From NCBI GenBank assembly GCA_965246945.1, contig CBDFFW010000001.1, forward strand, positions 434,001 to 498,000: a stretch of 64,000 bases of DNA, written 5' to 3'. The notes beneath the pieces were generated by a model. That model saw only the letters and a list, made by a program, of their open reading frames with translations, was not told the origin of the DNA and searched no databases. Position numbers and translations under genes: made by a program. Origin of the DNA: CBDFFW01 sp965246945. GTDB lineage: Bacteria; Pseudomonadota; Alphaproteobacteria; UBA11073. This document shows positions 45,648 to 55,123 of the stretch, one piece after another (within the stretch, counting starts at the first letter, position 1; each line of letters opens with the position of its first letter).

Positions 45648-46137
45648 CCTGATTTATTAGCACGGCATTTTTATAGATTAACACATGTTGATAATGCGGT
45701 AACAGCATGCGATATTCCGACCAGCGCCGCCAGTAAGATTTGAATAGCCAAATAATAATTGAATGCTGCGGTGATAATATGCGCCGCCAGGTTTCATGAT
45801 TACCGTTGCAAATCATTGCCTTGGTTACCAGGCGCTGCCAACTGCGTTTTAGCAACCGCCATAAAGTTAAAGAGAAAGGATAGTCCAACCATATAATCAC
45901 ATCAGCCGCTGCCCAAATGACAGCGCGAACCGCTGAATAATTACCGCTAATAAGCCAATCTTCTGAATTTACAATTTCCGAAACTTTTTGCTCAAATTTT
46001 TCAACGGAACGTGGTTGCCAATTAGGTAGCCAATAAAATTCATCCAAATCGTAAACAGAAGTTTGTAATGGCTCACCAAGTTGTTGTGCCAATGTCGTTT
46101 TACCGCAACCAGTACCACCAACAATCACAATACGCAT
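45616..46137 (-). CDS. P-loop NTPase, adenylate-kinase/FlaR-like
   Basis: A 173-residue protein with Walker A GGTGCGKTT (about residues 7-15) right after the first strand, a DLDEFYWLPNW segment, VIIWLDYPFSLTLWRLLKR as the Walker-B-like strand, and HETWRRIL. This is the pattern of the small kinase-like proteins often labelled topology modulation protein FlaR. The phosphorylated substrate is unknown. It lies 2 bp after recN on the same strand and overlaps the convergent membrane gene by 32 bp. Confidence 0.8.
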   Translation of the reverse strand: MRIVIVGGTGCGKTTLAQQLGEPLQTSVYDLDEFYWLPNWQPRSVEKFEQKVSEIVNSEDWLISGNYSAVRAVIWAAADVIIWLDYPFSLTLWRLLKRSWQRLVTKAMICNGNHETWRRILSPQHSIIIWLFKSYWRRWSEYRMLLPHYQHVLIYKNAVLINQVMRDLQQIYG

Positions 46138-46139
46138 AG

Positions 46140-47777
46140 CTAAGCACGCATTAAATCAGCAGCGGCGGCGCGGGCAGTGTCGGTAATATCATGACCGCTA
46201 AGCATACGGGCGAGTTCTTCCTGGCGGGCTTCAGCGCTCAACACCGTAATTTGCGCAACGGTTTTACCAGCTTTGCTCTCTTTACTCACCTGCCAATGTT
46301 CCGCAGCGCGGCCGGCGATTTGTGGGCTGTGGGTAATGGTCAGCACTTGTTTATCTTTGGCCAGTCGCGCCAGGCAATCCCCCACTGCAGCAGCAACCGC
46401 GCCGCCAACACCGCTATCCACCTCGTCAAACACCCATAAAATTGGTGCTTGTTTTTGCGCAAGGATGAGTTTGAGGGCAAGCATCAGGCGGGCCAATTCA
46501 CCGCCCGATGCGACCTTGGCCAGCGGAGCCAATGCCGCACCTGGGTTCATGGCGACCATAATTTGGATGCTATCTTGGCCATGCGCTGCCCAGGCAGTTT
46601 CGGGTGCTGGCGTAACAGCAATTTCCAGTCGGGCCTTATCTAGTTTTAAAGGTTTTAATTCTTTTAAAATGGTTTTCGCCAAAGCATCGGCGCTTTTCAG
46701 GCGCGTATTGGTTAACGCAGCGGCGGCATTTTCGTATTCAGTCCGCGCGATGCCAACCTGTTGCATTAAACGCTGCAAGGTATCGCTTTGATCTTCCAGC
46801 AACAGCAAGCGCTGCGTAATATTTTTATGCAGTTCTGGCAATTCAGCAACAGTTGTTTGATGTTTGCGGGCCAGGGCACGGAGGCTGAATAAGCGTTCTT
46901 CAATCTGTTCTAAATTGCCATCATCACGATCCGGTTGCAGTACAGATAGCTGTGCTTGCGCATTAGATAATTGGTCGAGCAGATTATCAATTGTATCAAT
47001 CAGCGGGGCGGCGGCTTCGCGCCAGCTTTCGGGCACGCGGGCTAGGGCACGGGCAGCATCATGCACTTGGCCCGCAGCGTTACTCAGCTTATCTTCGCAA
47101 GTTTGGGCGGTATCCGTAATCTTGGCCAATTGCTGCAAGCGTGAGCGCTGGATTTGCAATTGCTCTTCTTCATCTATCTGCACAGCCGCTTGATCCAATT
47201 CATGGGCAGCATGTTGCAAATAGGCTTGATCGGCCTGGGCTTGCGCCATTTCATTTTGCAGGGCTTGCAGTGCGGCGGCTTGGCTTTGCCACTGTGTCCA
47301 GGCTTGTTGCACTGCGGCTAATTTGTGATTGCCATAAGCATCCAATAAATCGCGCTGCTGGCTGGGTTGGAACAGCGCGTGATTATCAAATTGGGCATGG
47401 ATATCAACCAGCAGCACGCCTAGTTGTTTCAATAATGCCTGACTGACCTGCTGGTCATTAATCAGTGCTTTGCTTTTGCCATCGGCGTTGATCGTGCGGC
47501 GGATAATTAATTCTTCATTACCAAGATCATTTTCAGCCAATAATTCAAGCGCGGGATGTTTGGCGGGTAAATCAAACACGGCGGTCACGCGCGCTTCATT
47601 CGCGCTTGGGCGAATTTGCGCGGCGCTGGCGCGTTCACCCAATACCCAACCTAAAGCATCTAAAATAATGGATTTACCTGCACCAGTTTCACCCGTGATG
47701 GCGGTCAAGCCTGCTGACATATTTAAATCAGCGGCGGGTAGCAGCACAAAATCCTGCAGGGTTAAACTGCTTAGCAC
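46140..47777 (-). CDS. recN: DNA repair protein RecN
   Basis: RecN is an SMC-like ATPase in double-strand-break repair. The 545-residue protein (GTG start; no in-frame alternative nearby) has Walker A TGETGAGKSIILDALGW (about residues 30-46), a long coiled coil (about 150-350), the ABC signature SGGELARLMLALK (about 427) and Walker B ILWVFDEVDSGVGG. The family's usual upstream neighbour bamD is not present. Length is normal. Confidence 0.95.
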   Translation of the reverse strand: MLSSLTLQDFVLLPAADLNMSAGLTAITGETGAGKSIILDALGWVLGERASAAQIRPSANEARVTAVFDLPAKHPALELLAENDLGNEELIIRRTINADGKSKALINDQQVSQALLKQLGVLLVDIHAQFDNHALFQPSQQRDLLDAYGNHKLAAVQQAWTQWQSQAAALQALQNEMAQAQADQAYLQHAAHELDQAAVQIDEEEQLQIQRSRLQQLAKITDTAQTCEDKLSNAAGQVHDAARALARVPESWREAAAPLIDTIDNLLDQLSNAQAQLSVLQPDRDDGNLEQIEERLFSLRALARKHQTTVAELPELHKNITQRLLLLEDQSDTLQRLMQQVGIARTEYENAAAALTNTRLKSADALAKTILKELKPLKLDKARLEIAVTPAPETAWAAHGQDSIQIMVAMNPGAALAPLAKVASGGELARLMLALKLILAQKQAPILWVFDEVDSGVGGAVAAAVGDCLARLAKDKQVLTITHSPQIAGRAAEHWQVSKESKAGKTVAQITVLSAEARQEELARMLSGHDITDTARAAAADLMRA

Positions 47778-47809
47778 GTTATATATGTGGCATAAAATGC
47801 GCTAAAAAA

Positions 47810-48361
47810 CTAGCGCGGGGTGAAAGTAAATCGCATTTCGGGGCGTTGATTGGCGGCAAATTGCTGCATATCTTTTTGCGGAGTAATCCGGCGGCTATCA
47901 CCGGCAAAACCGCTGGTCGTATTCATACCGTCTTCAACCGCTTGGCATTGCCATTCGAGCAATTGATCGGCTTGTTCGCGGGATAGTTGCAGCGGATATA
48001 AAATCACCGCCCAATGCGGTTGTAACTGGCTGCGTTGATGGGCCAGCCAGCGCAGATATTCATGTTTCATGACCAGCAAATCATATTGCATGGGGATCAC
48101 CACATCGGTGATGAAAGCGCCGTTAATGCGTTTATGAATTTCATAACGCGGTTGCTCCTTGGCTTCCCACACATATTCCAGGGTGCGTTGCGCGGCGGCA
48201 ATTTTACCATCTTCAATGGCAGTGCGGCTCTGTTCAAGCAGTAATTCCAAAAAAGGTTTAGCGGTGCTGAGCAGCGCTTTGCCTTGATCGGGGGCCATTT
48301 TGACCTGCTGACCGTCCAAGCCAACCAGATAACTGGCGATTAATGAACTCCGCTGGCTCAT
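47810..48361 (-). CDS. Hypothetical protein between alaS and recN
   Basis: No family is recognised. The 183-residue protein has no signal peptide or membrane helix and is mostly helical and Gln-rich. Segments such as AQRTLEYVWEAKEQPRYEIHKRI hint at TPR-like or ribosome-associated helices, but this is only composition. It lies 40 bp after alaS and 32 bp before recN on the same strand, so it is probably cotranscribed with both. Confidence 0.55.
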   Translation of the reverse strand: MSQRSSLIASYLVGLDGQQVKMAPDQGKALLSTAKPFLELLLEQSRTAIEDGKIAAAQRTLEYVWEAKEQPRYEIHKRINGAFITDVVIPMQYDLLVMKHEYLRWLAHQRSQLQPHWAVILYPLQLSREQADQLLEWQCQAVEDGMNTTSGFAGDSRRITPQKDMQQFAANQRPEMRFTFTPR

Positions 48362-48401
48362 CTGCTTAAGATAAGCATTGACTGTTAAAGTTGCGAATGG
48401 C

Positions 48402-51047
48402 TTAGGCGGCCAGGCTGGTTTTTAGCTGGGCCAGCGCGGCTTGCAGTTTTTCTGTATCAGTCTCGCTGCCGCCAGCCTGGGCAAAATCAGGGCGGCCGCC
48501 ACCACCGGCACCGCCGAGGTTAGCCGCCAGCTGCTTAACCAATTCAGGCGCTTTAAATTTATCGGTTAGATCATTCGACAAGGCGACGATGATCGAAGCT
48601 TTACCTGCATCGGTGCCGATCAGGGCAATGACTGTTTGGTTCGGGTTTTGCGCTTTATATTGCTCCGCCAGTTTGCGGAGGTCATTCGGGGCAGCTTCGG
48701 CAATTTGGGTAAGCAGGGTGATATTGCCGATTCTTTCTTGATCTGCTTTCGCATTGCCAAGCAATTTTTGCTTAGCCGCGCTGAGTTCATCTTGCAGTTT
48801 TTTGCGCTCTTCGAGCAATGTGGCCAGACGGCTGGGGAGTTGGGCTGGGGATACTTTAAGGTGCGCGGCGGCTTCATTCACCAGATTTTCGGTGTCCTGC
48901 AAATGCTGCAATACGGCAGCACCCGTAATCGCTTCAATTCGGCGCACGCCGGCGGCTACCGCGCTTTCGCTAATAATGCGGAATAGGCCAATTTCACCAG
49001 TGGCACGCACATGGGTACCGCCGCATAATTCAACGGAATATTCTTTGGTGTCGTTTTCATGGCGGCCACCCATCGAAACCACGCGCACTTCATCGCCATA
49101 TTTTTCGCCAAATAACGCCATGGCACCTTCGGCGACTGCTGCATCGGGGGTCATCAACCGCGTCACCACCAGTGAATTGCCAAGGATGCGGGCATTCACG
49201 GCAGCTTCAACGCTGGCCCGTTCATCGTCTTTTAAACCAATCGGATGCGAAATATCAAAGCGCAAACGATCGGGCGCGACCATTGAACCTTTTTGGGTCA
49301 CATGCGTACCAAGTGCTTCGCGCAATGCTTCATGTAAAAGATGGGTGGCAGAGTGGTGCGCGCGAATGGTCTGGCGGCGTGTGGTATCAATTTGTAACTG
49401 AACGGCATCACCGGTTTTAACGGTGCCACTTATTAAAGTGGCAAAGTGCACAAAAAGTGAACCAAGTTTCTTTTGGGTATCAGTGACCTGCAACTGTGCG
49501 CCATCGCTGCCGATGATTAGACCGGTATCACCCAGCTGGCCGCCACTTTCGCCGTAAAATGGGGTTTGGCTAACGATGATTTGCACCGTATCACCGGCTT
49601 GCGCTGTTTCTACCACTTGGCCATCCTTAATGATGGCCTGGATTACGCCTTCCGCTTGATTGGTGTCGTAACCCAAGAACTCAGTCGCGCCGAGACGTTC
49701 TTTCAATTCATACCATAACTTTTCGGTACCCGCTTCGCCAGAACCGCTCCACGCCGCCCGCGCCATGGTTTTTTGTTCGGCCATAGCCGCTGCAAAACCG
49801 GCATCGTCAACCGTGATTTCACGGCTGCGTAATACATCACGCGTCAGATCTAATGGGAAGCCATAAGTGTCGTATAATTTAAAAGCCACTTGGCCGCTTA
49901 ATGTGCCGCCAGCTGACAAGCTATTTGTTTCTTCATCGAGTAATTTCAAACCGCGATCAACATTGGCTTTAAAGCGGGTTTCTTCGGTGCGCAGCGTTTC
50001 ACGAATTAAACTTTCAGCGCGGTATAATTCTGGATAGGCATCGCCCATTAAACGCAGCAGGGTTGGTACTAGTTTATACATATGCGGTTCAGTACAGCCC
50101 ATTTGATGCGCATGCCGCATCGCGCGGCGCATAATACGGCGCAGCACATAACCGCGCCCTTCATTGCTTGGCAGTACGCCATCCGCAATTAAAAAACAGC
50201 TGCTGCGCAAATGATCAGCAATCACACGGTGGCTGGTTTTAAATTCGCCATCTGGGTCAGTGCCGCTGATTTGGGCAGAAGCCTCAATTATCCCGCGCAG
50301 CAAATCGATATCGTAATTATCATGTTTACCTTGCAGCACGGCGGCCAAGCGTTCCAGCCCCATGCCGGTATCAATCGATGGTTTGGGCAGCGCAATGCGT
50401 GTGGCTTTATTCACCTGTTCATATTGCATGAAAACAAGATTCCAGATTTCGATAAACCGGTCGCCATCCTCATCTTTGCTGCCTGGCGGGCCGCCCCAAA
50501 TATGATCGCCATGATCGTAGAAAATTTCCGAACACGGACCGCACGGACCGGTATCGCCCATGCTCCAAAAATTATCAGATGTGGCAATGCGGATGATTTT
50601 ATCATCGCTTAGCCCCGCAACTTTTTTCCAAATTTTAACTGCCTCCTCATCATCATGATAAACGGTAACACACAGCCGTTTGGCATCCAGGCCAAATTCT
50701 TTGGTAATTAACTGCCAGGCCCAGGCAATCGCATCATCCTTGAAATAATCACCAAACGAAAAGTTGCCGAGCATTTCAAAAAAGGTGTGGTGCCGCGCGG
50801 TATAGCCGACATTTTCCAAATCATTATGCTTGCCGCCCGCGCGCACGGATTTTTGCGCAGTGGTGGCGCGCGTATAAAGGCGCGTTTCCTGGCCGGTAAA
50901 GACGTTTTTAAACTGCACCATGCCGGAATTGGTAAACATCAAAGTGGGATCGTTACGCGGCACCAGCGGTGAAGAAGAGACGATGCTATGCCCCTGATCA
51001 GCAAAATAATTCAGAAATTTAGCACGAATATCGGCAACGGTAATCAT
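48402..51047 (-). CDS. alaS: Alanyl-tRNA synthetase
   Basis: AlaS charges tRNA-Ala. The 881-residue enzyme has the class II catalytic domain with RNDPTLMFTNSGMVQFK, HHTFFEMLGNFSFGDYF and GMGLERLAAVLQG, then the tRNA-recognition region, the editing domain with HSATHLLHEALR and CGGTHV, and a C-terminal domain ending in GAGGGGRPDFAQAGG. Length is normal. Its first 15 codons are duplicated 861 bp upstream (51852-51908), with a HEPN/nucleotidyltransferase pair in between, so its original promoter has probably been separated from it. Confidence 0.97.
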   Translation of the reverse strand: MITVADIRAKFLNYFADQGHSIVSSSPLVPRNDPTLMFTNSGMVQFKNVFTGQETRLYTRATTAQKSVRAGGKHNDLENVGYTARHHTFFEMLGNFSFGDYFKDDAIAWAWQLITKEFGLDAKRLCVTVYHDDEEAVKIWKKVAGLSDDKIIRIATSDNFWSMGDTGPCGPCSEIFYDHGDHIWGGPPGSKDEDGDRFIEIWNLVFMQYEQVNKATRIALPKPSIDTGMGLERLAAVLQGKHDNYDIDLLRGIIEASAQISGTDPDGEFKTSHRVIADHLRSSCFLIADGVLPSNEGRGYVLRRIMRRAMRHAHQMGCTEPHMYKLVPTLLRLMGDAYPELYRAESLIRETLRTEETRFKANVDRGLKLLDEETNSLSAGGTLSGQVAFKLYDTYGFPLDLTRDVLRSREITVDDAGFAAAMAEQKTMARAAWSGSGEAGTEKLWYELKERLGATEFLGYDTNQAEGVIQAIIKDGQVVETAQAGDTVQIIVSQTPFYGESGGQLGDTGLIIGSDGAQLQVTDTQKKLGSLFVHFATLISGTVKTGDAVQLQIDTTRRQTIRAHHSATHLLHEALREALGTHVTQKGSMVAPDRLRFDISHPIGLKDDERASVEAAVNARILGNSLVVTRLMTPDAAVAEGAMALFGEKYGDEVRVVSMGGRHENDTKEYSVELCGGTHVRATGEIGLFRIISESAVAAGVRRIEAITGAAVLQHLQDTENLVNEAAAHLKVSPAQLPSRLATLLEERKKLQDELSAAKQKLLGNAKADQERIGNITLLTQIAEAAPNDLRKLAEQYKAQNPNQTVIALIGTDAGKASIIVALSNDLTDKFKAPELVKQLAANLGGAGGGGRPDFAQAGGSETDTEKLQAALAQLKTSLAA

Positions 51048-51049
51048 GC
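51003..51049. repeat. Direct repeat copy A (alaS start)
   Basis: These 47 bases match 51864-51910 at 45 positions in the same orientation. Copy A is the functional start of alaS. The two differences (51014, 51021) are synonymous in the alaS frame. Confidence 0.9.
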
Positions 51050-51094
51050 GCTAAAGCATAAATATATTAAGTGATAGTTACAAGCAATCCGCTA

Positions 51095-51499
51095 TCAGGT
51101 GAGTAATGAAAACCTATTTAATAGAATAGTATAAATTGTAAGAAGTTTGGTTTCGACTTTGCCTATTTCTGATAGGCTGGGTGCGGATATATCTTCGTAA
51201 ACTTCATCATAGCGAAAAGCAAAGCCGTAAGTTGTCAGATATTTGAGCTCGACCAACTGTAGATAAAGAACATCATTTGCGGGTAATAAGTTTAGCAATT
51301 TAGCTAGATTATGGGTATGCGGAAAATCGATTTCATGGAAAATAAGCAGTGCCTTAATCATTTTTTCGGTAGCTTGCTGACAATGATAAGCGCCGCCTTC
51401 GGCTGTCGGTGAGGAACCGGTAAGGCTGTTATTAATCATTGCCAAATCGATTTCGATCGGCTTTAGCCAACGCATTAATGTTTCCGTTTTAGGCGACAT
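51095..51499 (-). CDS. HEPN domain protein (partner of nucleotidyltransferase)
   Basis: The 134-residue helical protein has the HEPN pattern YHCQQATEKMIKALLIFHEIDF followed by HTHNLAKLL and LTTYGFAFRY. HEPN proteins pair with minimal nucleotidyltransferases in toxin-antitoxin-like modules. No R-x4-6-H motif of the RNase-type HEPN toxins (HepT) is present, so an RNase role is doubtful. Its start overlaps the end of the nucleotidyltransferase gene by 11 bp. The pair lies between GNAT and alaS genes and is flanked by the duplicated alaS start. Confidence 0.82.
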   Translation of the reverse strand: MSPKTETLMRWLKPIEIDLAMINNSLTGSSPTAEGGAYHCQQATEKMIKALLIFHEIDFPHTHNLAKLLNLLPANDVLYLQLVELKYLTTYGFAFRYDEVYEDISAPSLSEIGKVETKLLTIYTILLNRFSLLT

Positions 51500-51800
51500 A
51501 AATGAGTTTGCCTTCCTTGGCGATACGGTAACTTAAACTGCCAACCACGCCTTTATAACGATCAAATTTCGCCCGCGTGGTAGCCAGAACATCGGCAGCA
51601 ATGTTTAAATCAAGGGCCAAGCCGCACGTAAAATTTAATTTCCGTTTATATTCCGGTGTGCTTTCTGGCACCAAAGCCAGTAAATCATAATCACTGCCGG
51701 CATGTGCGGTACCGCGGGCATGGCTGCCAAACAGCAAAATTTCTTCTGGTTGCAATTCTTGCACCAACCGGTCGATTAATGGCTGAAGTTCAGCGTTCAT
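51489..51800 (-). CDS. Minimal nucleotidyltransferase (MNT) domain protein
   Basis: The 103-residue protein is a pol-beta-type minimal nucleotidyltransferase. The motif GSHARGTAHAGSDYDLLALV supplies GS plus the two catalytic acidic residues; a third acidic position is likely in LDLNIAADV. I choose ATG 51800 because the family begins about 25 residues before the GS motif; a GTG at 51833 would add 11 residues. In MntA/HepT systems this protein adenylylates its HEPN partner; here the partner lacks the RNase motif, so the reaction is uncertain. Confidence 0.83.
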   Translation of the reverse strand: MNAELQPLIDRLVQELQPEEILLFGSHARGTAHAGSDYDLLALVPESTPEYKRKLNFTCGLALDLNIAADVLATTRAKFDRYKGVVGSLSYRIAKEGKLIYVA

Positions 51801-51851
51801 ATGGTTATTATAAGAATATTTGGAGAAACGCACAACTTTAGATGTAATCGA

Positions 51852-51908
51852 TCATCTATTAATAAAATAATTCAAAAATTTGGCACGAATATCGGCAACG
51901 GTAATCAT
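51852..51908 (-). pseudogene. Truncated copy of the alaS start
   Basis: An 18-codon frame reads MITVADIRAKFLNYFINR then TGA. The first 15 residues equal the AlaS N-terminus. Two silent differences (GCC for GCT, TTG for CTG) separate it from alaS. It is a remnant left upstream of the inserted HEPN/MNT pair, or a boundary of the recombination that brought the pair in. Confidence 0.8.
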
Positions 51909-51910
51909 GC
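51864..51910. repeat. Direct repeat copy B (alaS start remnant)
   Basis: Matches 51003-51049 at 45 of 47 positions. It marks the upstream boundary of the inserted HEPN/MNT segment. Confidence 0.9.
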
Positions 51911-51976
51911 CGCCTATTCAATCACGCTGCACCGCAATTGAGAATAAGAAAATACGTTTGAGTGAAAAATTTCTTA

Positions 51977-53050
51977 TTAAAACGCGGCGGTTGGAACCGT
52001 GCCAACACCAGTTCTTTGTTGATAATTAGCTATCACTGTGACCATAGGTGTATTTAAGTCAATGCCGCTGGCCAAAGCGTTATTGATAGCCGCAATGAGC
52101 CGATTATCGCGGGCAACATGGTCACTAGCGTTAATTTCAATAAATGGCAGATCGCCATTTATTGCTGCCCGCATTTCTATAGCCATCCGGCTCAGAACTG
52201 TTTGATCTTCGTCACTTAAACCCAATTGTTTATTCAGGCACAGCCGCGAATGAAAATCGACCAAATAACTAACCAATGCAACTGGAATGCTATCACCCTG
52301 CCAGCCGCTGACATGATAGGTTAGCGCATCAAAAGCGCCCAATTCAGGGCGTAATTCTATTTGGGAATAATTAAAAGCCAAGGGTTTTAGGCCGTTGGTT
52401 AGCCAAAAGTTCTGACGCCCATTGGGCAGGGTTAGCGCGCCGGCGATATCGGCAATCGCGTCTACTAATGTTAACTGCGAGATATCATTTACTTCAGCGC
52501 CAATAATTATGTTGCCGCGGTTCATCCCACCCAGAAATTCGTGGGCTTTTTGCGGAACTAGTTCATTCACCATATAATTGCCCAAACCACAGCGGCGATA
52601 TTGCGCATCCACCATCGCATAGGTAATGCCAACGACACCGTCGATGGGAAAGCGTTCGCGCAGCATCGGTGTGGTTTCGGCGACCCCATAAACCACGGCT
52701 GCAATGATGTTTTCGCGGGTGGTATCTAAAATACCGAGAATACGGCGTTCATTGCGGTAAAATTGATGGTCGCGATCTGGTTGGACATATGCTTGCCAGC
52801 CAGCCGGCGTTTCCCGTTCACCTTCCAACGGAAAGAGACGCTCGCTTAAATCATAAAAAGATTGCACCACAGGGATTGGGCATTGCGGGTCCCCGTCGCG
52901 GATATCAGTGGTAAGATCGACAATATTTCTCAATAAGAAATTTCTGGTGCTGCCATATTCTTTTAATAAGGCTTGGCGGCGGGCGGCATCTTCCGCGGCC
53001 TGTTGGTTAACGCTTTTTAAAATGTCAGCAAAATCTTTTTGAGTAATCAT
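51977..53050 (-). CDS. GNAT-fold acetyltransferase-like protein
   Basis: The 357-residue protein has one recognisable segment, AMVDAQYRRCGLGNYMVNEL (about residues 146-165), which fits GNAT motif A (R/Q-x-x-G-x-G/A) for acetyl-CoA binding. Before it, strands such as NIIAAVVYGVAE fit the usual GNAT core. The remaining 190 residues are not recognised. There is no signal peptide. It probably lay directly upstream of alaS before the HEPN/MNT insertion. Substrate unknown. Confidence 0.55.
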   Translation of the reverse strand: MITQKDFADILKSVNQQAAEDAARRQALLKEYGSTRNFLLRNIVDLTTDIRDGDPQCPIPVVQSFYDLSERLFPLEGERETPAGWQAYVQPDRDHQFYRNERRILGILDTTRENIIAAVVYGVAETTPMLRERFPIDGVVGITYAMVDAQYRRCGLGNYMVNELVPQKAHEFLGGMNRGNIIIGAEVNDISQLTLVDAIADIAGALTLPNGRQNFWLTNGLKPLAFNYSQIELRPELGAFDALTYHVSGWQGDSIPVALVSYLVDFHSRLCLNKQLGLSDEDQTVLSRMAIEMRAAINGDLPFIEINASDHVARDNRLIAAINNALASGIDLNTPMVTVIANYQQRTGVGTVPTAAF

Positions 53051-53095
53051 CCAGCAAGACTATTTATCCAAATGCTTTATGCCAAATAATTTCAC

Positions 53096-55036
53096 CTATT
53101 TTTGAAAAAATAGTTCAATGGTTTCATTAATCGGCAGGGTTTGCTGCTCTTCGGTGCCCAGCATGCGTAGGGTCAGCGTACCGTTTTCGGCCTCTTTTTT
53201 GCCGACGACGGCGATGATCGGCACTTTTTGCAAAGAATGCTCGCGGATTTTGTAGTTAATTTTTTCGTTCCGCACATCCAGTTCCGCACGGATACCGACG
53301 GCTTTTAATTGTGCCAAAACAGCTTCGGCATAAGCGCGTGCGTCATCGGTAATATTGGCGATAACGATTTGCACCGGCGCGAGCCATAACGGCAATTTAC
53401 CGGCATAATGTTCAATCATAATGCCGATAAAGCGCTCGAGCGTGCCAAGCACAGCGCGGTGCAGCATGACGGGGCGATGCTTGGCGCCGTCTTCGCCAAT
53501 ATAATTGGCATCCAACCGTTCGGGCAGCACGAAATCGGCCTGCAGCGTGCCGCATTGCCAGGTGCGGCCGATGGCATCGCGCAAGTGGAATTCCAGTTTC
53601 GGGCCATAAAACGCACCTTCGCCAGGGGCATATTCAAATGTCAGTCCTTGGGCGTTTAACGCGTCAGCTAAAGCATTTTCGGCTCTGTCCCATACTTCAT
53701 CACTGCCCGCGCGGGCGGCTGGTCGGGTGGCCAATTTAATTTTTACATCCCTGAAACCCAGATCGGCATATACGGAATACAGCAATTGGCAGAACGCTTC
53801 GGCTTCGGATGAAATTTGTTCCGGCGTGCAGAAAATATGTGCATCATCTTGCGTAAATTGCCGCACGCGCATGAGCCCATGCAGCGCGCCATGCGCCTCG
53901 TTCCGGTGGCAACAACCGAATTCGGCCATGCGCAACGGCAAATCGCGGTAGCTTTTAATGCCTTGTTTGAAAATCTGCACATGGCCTGGGCAGTTCATGG
54001 GTTTCAGCGCCAGGAAATGTTTCGGCTCTTCCTTAAACACCGGCCCTTCTTCTTCGGTATTGGGCACCACATCCGGCACGGCGAACATATTCTCGCGGTA
54101 TTTGCCCCAATGGCCGGAAGCGGTCCATAATTTCTGGTCCATCAATTGCGGCGTTTTTACTTCGACATAACCGGCCGCATCCAATTTGCTGCGGATATAT
54201 TTTTCTAACAGATTGTAAATCTTAAACCCTTTGGGATGCCAGAAGACAGAGCCTTGGGCTTCCTCCTGGAAATGATACAAATTCATTTCGCGGCCGAGTT
54301 TGCGGTGGTCGCGCGCTTCGGCTTCTTCGATTTGTTTCAGATGCGCATCGAGCTCGGCCTGGTTGCGCCAGGCGGTGCCGTAAATGCGTTGCAGCTGTGG
54401 GCGGGTATGATCGCCGCGCCAATAAGCACCGGCGACATGGGTAAGCTTAAACGCATCGCCGATATGTTTGGTAGACGGCGCATGCGGGCCGCGGCATAAG
54501 TCTAACCAGTCGCCCTGCTTGTAAATACTGATATCCTGATCGCCAGGTAAACCTTCGATCAATTCGACCTTAAACAACTCACCTTTGTTCTTGAAAAATT
54601 CAATAGCTTGCGTACGGCTCCACACTTCGCGCGTAAACGGTGCATCGCGTTTGATAATCTCGCGCATTTTGGTTTCGATTTTGGCAAGGTCATCGGTGGT
54701 GAAGGGCTCGGCGCGGTAAAAATCGTAATAGAAACCGTTATCGATAGTGGGGCCAATGGTGACCTGTGTGCCTGGGTATAATTCTTGCACCGCTTCAGCA
54801 ATCACATGCGCGGCGTCATGCCGGATTAGCGGTAGCGCTTCATCGCTTTCACGTGTGATGATTTTGATGGCGCCATCAGTTTCAATCGGGCGCGACAAAT
54901 CCCATTCTTCGCCGTTGAAGACGATCAGCAACGCCTTTTTGCCCAAACTGGTCGCAATCGTGGTCGCTACTTGCTGGCCGGTTGTGCCTGCTTCAAACTG
55001 CTTTTGCGCACCATCGGGTAGGGTTAGAGTGATCAT
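53096..55036 (-). CDS. thrS: Threonyl-tRNA synthetase
   Basis: ThrS charges tRNA-Thr. The enzyme has an N-terminal TGS domain (MITLTLPDGAQ), the editing domain with HDAAHVIAEA, the class II core with the zinc Cys in MNCPGHVQIF, FGCCHRNEAHGALHGLMRVRQ read across motif 2, motif 3 HRAVLGTLERFIG, and an anticodon-binding domain. I place the start at ATG 55036 (646 residues), where E. coli-type ThrS begins; a GTG at 55060 would add eight residues. infC, which often follows thrS, is absent. Confidence 0.96.
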   Translation of the reverse strand: MITLTLPDGAQKQFEAGTTGQQVATTIATSLGKKALLIVFNGEEWDLSRPIETDGAIKIITRESDEALPLIRHDAAHVIAEAVQELYPGTQVTIGPTIDNGFYYDFYRAEPFTTDDLAKIETKMREIIKRDAPFTREVWSRTQAIEFFKNKGELFKVELIEGLPGDQDISIYKQGDWLDLCRGPHAPSTKHIGDAFKLTHVAGAYWRGDHTRPQLQRIYGTAWRNQAELDAHLKQIEEAEARDHRKLGREMNLYHFQEEAQGSVFWHPKGFKIYNLLEKYIRSKLDAAGYVEVKTPQLMDQKLWTASGHWGKYRENMFAVPDVVPNTEEEGPVFKEEPKHFLALKPMNCPGHVQIFKQGIKSYRDLPLRMAEFGCCHRNEAHGALHGLMRVRQFTQDDAHIFCTPEQISSEAEAFCQLLYSVYADLGFRDVKIKLATRPAARAGSDEVWDRAENALADALNAQGLTFEYAPGEGAFYGPKLEFHLRDAIGRTWQCGTLQADFVLPERLDANYIGEDGAKHRPVMLHRAVLGTLERFIGIMIEHYAGKLPLWLAPVQIVIANITDDARAYAEAVLAQLKAVGIRAELDVRNEKINYKIREHSLQKVPIIAVVGKKEAENGTLTLRMLGTEEQQTLPINETIELFFQK

Positions 55037-55123
55037 TTCTACTATCGAAACGCTTTTCACTTAATCATGCAACTATTTACATCAGTTTAGTAATTTTCTA
55101 TAAACAACACATTGGAGTTTAAA

